From Hylemonella gracilis ATCC 19624 (GTDB lineage: Bacteria; Pseudomonadota; Gammaproteobacteria; Burkholderiales; Burkholderiaceae_C), in contig NZ_AEGR01000042.1 of the NCBI RefSeq assembly GCF_000211835.1, positions 62,001-126,000 of the forward strand: a DNA stretch of 64,000 nt, in the 5' to 3' direction. Shown here piece by piece: positions 60,749-64,000 of this stretch. Numbering within the stretch: the first letter of the stretch is position 1; each line of letters starts with the position of its first letter. The notes beneath the pieces are model-generated. The model ran no database searches. It worked only from the letters and a program-made list of their open reading frames with translations, and was not told the DNA's origin. A program made the position numbers and the translations under genes.

Positions 60749-62014
60749 ATGCTCACCACTTTCTTCTTCCTCGCCATCATGTTCCTGGGCGTGCCTATCG
60801 GCATCTGCTTGTGTCTGTCCGGCATGTTCTACATCTGGGACACGAACAATGCCGTTTTGTTTCAGTCGTTTCCGATGCAGATGTTCGGCGGTGTCGACAG
60901 CTACGGCCTGATCGCGATCCCGCTCTTCATCCTGATCGGCGAGATCATGAACAGTGGCGGCATCACGCGCAGGCTGGTGGCGCTGTCGATGGCCTTCATC
61001 GGCTCGGTCAAGGGCGGCTTGGCCTACGTGAACATCCTCGCCAACATGCTGGTGTCCTCCATCATCGGCTCCGCCACCGCGCAGGTCGCGATCATGTCGC
61101 AGGTCATGGTTCCTGAGATGGTGAAACAGGGTTACGACAAGACCTTCGCGGCCGGCGTTACGGTCTACGGCGGCATGCTTGGCCCGATTATTCCGCCCTC
61201 GGTGATGTTCGTGGTCTACAGCGTTCTCGCGCAGGTGGCCGTCGGCGACATGCTGATCGCGGGCATCCTTCCGGGCATCCTGCTGACGACGTTGTTCTTC
61301 GTGGTGATTGCCTGCATGGGTTGGATCTACGAATACCCGCGCAGCGAGCGCAAGACGCTGCGCGAGCGCGCGAAGACCGTGCTTGTGGCCAGTCCTACAT
61401 TGCTCATCCCGGTCGTGATCGTCGGCTCCATCCTCGGTGGCCTGGCCAATCCCACCGAAGCGGCTGCCGTGGGTGCGGTGGCATCCGTGCTGGTGGGGCG
61501 CTACGTGACCCGGGAGTTCCGCTTCTCCCAAATGCCTCAGATGCTGGTGCGCTCGGGCATCTACTCGGCCATCGTGCTGTTCCTGGTCGCTGCCGCGGCC
61601 GTGTTTTCCTGGATCCTGATCTTCGGCAAGGTGCCACAAGCCACGGCCGCCTGGATCCAGACAGTGGCCCATGATCCCGTGAGCTTCATGCTGCTGACCA
61701 ACGTGATCCTGCTGGTCATCGGCACCGTGATCGACGGCATTCCGGGGCTGATCATGACAGTGCCCATCCTGCTACCGGTCGCGACCGACCTGTACCACAT
61801 CGACCCGCGCCACTTCGGCGTCGTCGTGGTGGTAAATCTGGTACTCGGCCTGATGTCGCCACCGGTGGGGCTGAGCTTCTTTGTCGCCGCCGCGGTCACG
61901 GGTGCCAAGCCGGGACGCATGTTCATCGTGACGCTGCCCTTCTTCTTGATCTGCTGCGCCGCGCTCGTGCTGTTGTCCATCTTTCCGTCCCTGTCACTGG
62001 CGCTCATCAAGTAA
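60749..62014 (+). CDS. TRAP transporter large permease (DctM)
   Basis: Membrane protein of 421 residues with about twelve hydrophobic segments. LGVPIGICLCLSGMFYIWDT at the start, SSIIGSATAQVAIMSQVMVP, GGMLGPIIPPSVMFVVYSVL and LGLMSPPVGLSFFVAAAVTG are typical DctM parts. It forms the transport channel of the TRAP system with the small permease before it. Confidence 0.95.
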   Translation: MLTTFFFLAIMFLGVPIGICLCLSGMFYIWDTNNAVLFQSFPMQMFGGVDSYGLIAIPLFILIGEIMNSGGITRRLVALSMAFIGSVKGGLAYVNILANMLVSSIIGSATAQVAIMSQVMVPEMVKQGYDKTFAAGVTVYGGMLGPIIPPSVMFVVYSVLAQVAVGDMLIAGILPGILLTTLFFVVIACMGWIYEYPRSERKTLRERAKTVLVASPTLLIPVVIVGSILGGLANPTEAAAVGAVASVLVGRYVTREFRFSQMPQMLVRSGIYSAIVLFLVAAAAVFSWILIFGKVPQATAAWIQTVAHDPVSFMLLTNVILLVIGTVIDGIPGLIMTVPILLPVATDLYHIDPRHFGVVVVVNLVLGLMSPPVGLSFFVAAAVTGAKPGRMFIVTLPFFLICCAALVLLSIFPSLSLALIK

Positions 62015-62101
62015 CGCCCTCCAAGCCAGAACTCACGCCGACTGCATCGGTGTGGTCAGCTGCCCCACTTTCCACTTTCTTCACCACCACGGAGCCCTGC
62101 C

Positions 62102-63121
62102 ATGACTTCTTCCCGCTCTTCTCTTCACACCACGCCTCGCGTCAGTCGGCGCAGCTTCGTCGTCGGTAGCACCGCCGCAGCGGCACTGGCCTTCACGCCG
62201 GTTCTACGCGCGCAAACCAAAGAGTTCCGCATCGGCCTGATCACTCCGGCCGGCCACTCCTGGAACCGCGCCGCCGTGCAGTTCGGCGAAGCCCTCATGA
62301 AGGAGTCGGGTGGCCGTTTCTCGGCCACGGTGTTCCATTCGGGCCAACTCGGCAATGAATCGGCCATGATGCAACAGCTGCAGTCTGGCGCGCTGGACAT
62401 GGGCTGGATCCAGGCGGCGGAGCTTGGCTCGCGGGTGGCCACGGTGGCCGCCATCAACGCGCCCTACCTCGTGCGCTCCACCGCGAGCGTCGCCAAGCTG
62501 GTCAAGACACCGACCGCGCTCAAGCTGCTGGACGTGCTGCCGCGGGAAACCGGCACCATCGGCCTGGGCTGGGGAATCACGGGCATGCGCTCGGTGTTCT
62601 CCTCCAAGGACCTCAACAGCTCGGCCGACCTGAAGGGCTTGAAGCTGCGCATCAACCCCACGCCGGTCTATCGCGACTTCTACCAGTCACTGGGCGCCGC
62701 ACCCACGCCCATCCCCACGCCCCAGGTGTTCGACGCCATGGCCAACGGACAGGTCGACGCTCTGGAGGCCGACATCGAGTTCTCCTGGAACGCGCGCTTC
62801 GACAAGGTCTCCAAGGTCATCCTGCAGATGAACGCGCTGTTCATGCCCTTCGCGCCGCTGGTGTCGGGTCGCGTGTGGGCCTCGCTGCCCGACAAGGACA
62901 AGGAGCTGATCCGAGGTCTGGTGCAGAAATCGCTGGATGCGCAGATCGGCGAAATCGCCAGCACCGAACCCGGGCTGCTCGAAAAATTCAAGGCCACGGG
63001 CATCGCGATGAAAAGCGAGCCGCTAGCCAACGTGGAGGCCAGCATCAAAGCCTTTGACCAGCTGTGGCTGCCCAAGTCGCCCGCGATCGCCGAGCTGCGC
63101 AAGGTCGGCGCCACGCTCTGA
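62102..63121 (+). CDS. TRAP transporter substrate-binding protein (DctP family)
   Basis: Exported protein of 339 residues with a twin-arginine-type signal (VSRRSFVVGSTAAAALAFTP). EFRIGLITPAGHSWNRAAVQ, FSATVFHSGQLGNESAMMQQ, LKGLKLRINPTPVYRDFYQS (with the Arg that holds carboxylates) and QVFDAMANGQVDALEADIEF are DctP parts. The Arg implies a carboxylate or amino acid ligand. It is the last transporter gene before the DapA-family enzyme. Confidence 0.93.
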   Translation: MTSSRSSLHTTPRVSRRSFVVGSTAAAALAFTPVLRAQTKEFRIGLITPAGHSWNRAAVQFGEALMKESGGRFSATVFHSGQLGNESAMMQQLQSGALDMGWIQAAELGSRVATVAAINAPYLVRSTASVAKLVKTPTALKLLDVLPRETGTIGLGWGITGMRSVFSSKDLNSSADLKGLKLRINPTPVYRDFYQSLGAAPTPIPTPQVFDAMANGQVDALEADIEFSWNARFDKVSKVILQMNALFMPFAPLVSGRVWASLPDKDKELIRGLVQKSLDAQIGEIASTEPGLLEKFKATGIAMKSEPLANVEASIKAFDQLWLPKSPAIAELRKVGATL

Positions 63122-63166
63122 GCGCGCCGATCCATTCCTCCATCCCCCCATTCCCGAAAGGAAACA

Positions 63167-64000
63167 ATGAGTTCCAAAGTCAATTGGCAGGGCGTGTTCC
63201 CGGCTGTCACCACCCAATTCCGTGAAGACCTGTCGGTCGACGTGGACGCCACCATCAAAGTCATGGACGCGCTGATCAAGGACGGCGTCTCCGGCCTGAT
63301 CGTCTGCGGCACCGTGGGCGAAAACTGCTCGCTCTCCACCAAGGAAAAGGTCGCCATCATGGAGGCCGGCAAGGCTGTTGCCAAGGGCCGAGTGCCGGTG
63401 ATCTGCGGCATCGCCGAATTCACCACGGCCTTCGCGGTGGACACCGCCAAGGAAGCGGCACGGATCGGCGTGGACGGCATCATGGTGATGCCCGCCCTGC
63501 TGTACTCGTCCAAGCCCCACGAGACGGCGGCACACTTCCGCACGGTCTCCAAGGCCACCGACCTGCCGGTGATGGTCTACAACAACCCGCCCATCTACAA
63601 GAACGACGTGACGCCAGACATCCTGGCCACGCTCGCGGACTGCGAGACCATCGTCTGCTTCAAGGACTCGTCGGGTGACACGCGCCGCTTCATCGACACG
63701 CGCAACATGGTCGGCGACCGCTTCGTTCTATTTGCGGGACTGGATGACGTGGTGGTGGAAAGCGTGGCCATGGGCGCGGCGGGCTGGGTCTCGGGGATGT
63801 CCAACGCCTTTCCGCGCGAAGGCGAGACACTTTTTCGCCTGGCCAAGGCCAAGCGCTTCGACGAGCTGATGCCCTTGTACGAGTGGTTCATGCCGCTGCT
63901 GCATCTGGATGCGCGGCCTGACCTCGTGCAGTGCATCAAGCTGTGCGAGCACCTCATGGGCCGCGGCACGTGGCGCACGCGCCCGCCCCGCCTGGAGCTC
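63167..64000 (+). CDS. Dihydrodipicolinate synthase-family protein, probable hydroxyproline pathway deaminase (runs off the window)
   Basis: About 278 residues are visible; the C-terminus is cut. AAAGGA precedes the ATG. The DapA-type TIM barrel starts VNWQGVFPAVTTQFREDLSV, GTVGENCSLSTKEKV gives the substrate loop, VYNNPPIYKNDVTPDIL holds the catalytic Tyr, and VCFKDSSGDTRRFIDTRN holds the Schiff-base Lys. The sequence recalls 1-pyrroline-4-hydroxy-2-carboxylate deaminase (LhpC-type) of the trans-4-hydroxyproline pathway. A GntR regulator and a TRAP importer next to it fit this. Other DapA-family roles remain possible. Confidence 0.85.
   Translation, partial: MSSKVNWQGVFPAVTTQFREDLSVDVDATIKVMDALIKDGVSGLIVCGTVGENCSLSTKEKVAIMEAGKAVAKGRVPVICGIAEFTTAFAVDTAKEAARIGVDGIMVMPALLYSSKPHETAAHFRTVSKATDLPVMVYNNPPIYKNDVTPDILATLADCETIVCFKDSSGDTRRFIDTRNMVGDRFVLFAGLDDVVVESVAMGAAGWVSGMSNAFPREGETLFRLAKAKRFDELMPLYEWFMPLLHLDARPDLVQCIKLCEHLMGRGTWRTRPPRLEL

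Overview
The window reads as chromosomal DNA of a high-GC betaproteobacterium, most likely order Burkholderiales and close to Comamonadaceae. The evidence is protein type and gene order: cysI-DUF934-cysH-cysD-cysN, an ssu operon that carries ssuF, yggX next to mnmC, purL divergent from map and glnD, and a thi operon led by cytX. A spot count of one cys-region line (21181-21240) gives 41 of 60 G+C. No rRNA, tRNA, phage, insertion sequence or CRISPR array was seen. The genus cannot be fixed from the sequence alone.

Bases 1-15500 (minus strand) form a large organosulfur and sulfate-starvation region. It runs sbp, ssuE, ssuA, a small ORF, ssuD, ssuC, a second substrate-binding protein, ssuB and ssuF. 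A Bug-type binding protein follows, then a nitroreductase, a DszC-like flavin enzyme and a sulfatase. After a terminator there is a second ssuA-ssuC-ssuB-like transporter, another terminator and the start of sfnB. Bases 15600-26700 (plus strand) hold yggX, mnmC, a receiver-domain protein, a nucleoside hydrolase, the assimilatory cysI-DUF934-cysH-cysD-cysN genes, a 7Fe ferredoxin and a ferredoxin-NADP reductase. Together these two halves take up sulfate, sulfonates and probably sulfate esters, release sulfite or sulfate, and reduce it to sulfide.

Bases 26800-34000 have visibly lower GC (34 of 60 in line 29401-29460). This block carries an ECF biotin transporter (bioM-bioN-bioY) fused in one operon with an acyl-CoA ligase and a thiolase, a convergent nitroreductase and a chemoreceptor. 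The gene set resembles the Bacillus yhfU-yhfT-yhfS group. High GC returns with a TfoX C-terminal-domain protein, an orphan homodimeric E1 (AceE/MdeB type) divergent from an Lrp regulator, and a second chemoreceptor.

Bases 39470-45323 are a thiamin operon: promoter, TPP riboswitch, cytX, thiD, thiO, thiS, thiG and an N-terminally extended thiE. Housekeeping genes follow: a diguanylate cyclase, purL, map and glnD. Then come an ECF sigma/anti-sigma pair with a small secreted lipoprotein, and a multi-domain cyclase with a His-rich membrane anchor, a Gly/Tyr-rich linker, a 2Fe-2S domain and a class III cyclase domain. The window ends in a catabolic cluster with a GntR regulator, a TRAP transporter and a DapA-family enzyme, probably for hydroxyproline.

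The most unusual structural signal is a family of 37-base hairpin elements (10116-10152, 23812-23848, 45356-45392). All are exactly the same length, and both the outer and inner stems change in a compensatory way. A probable relative has been inserted in frame into glnD. mnmC and thiO also carry in-frame tandem insertions.
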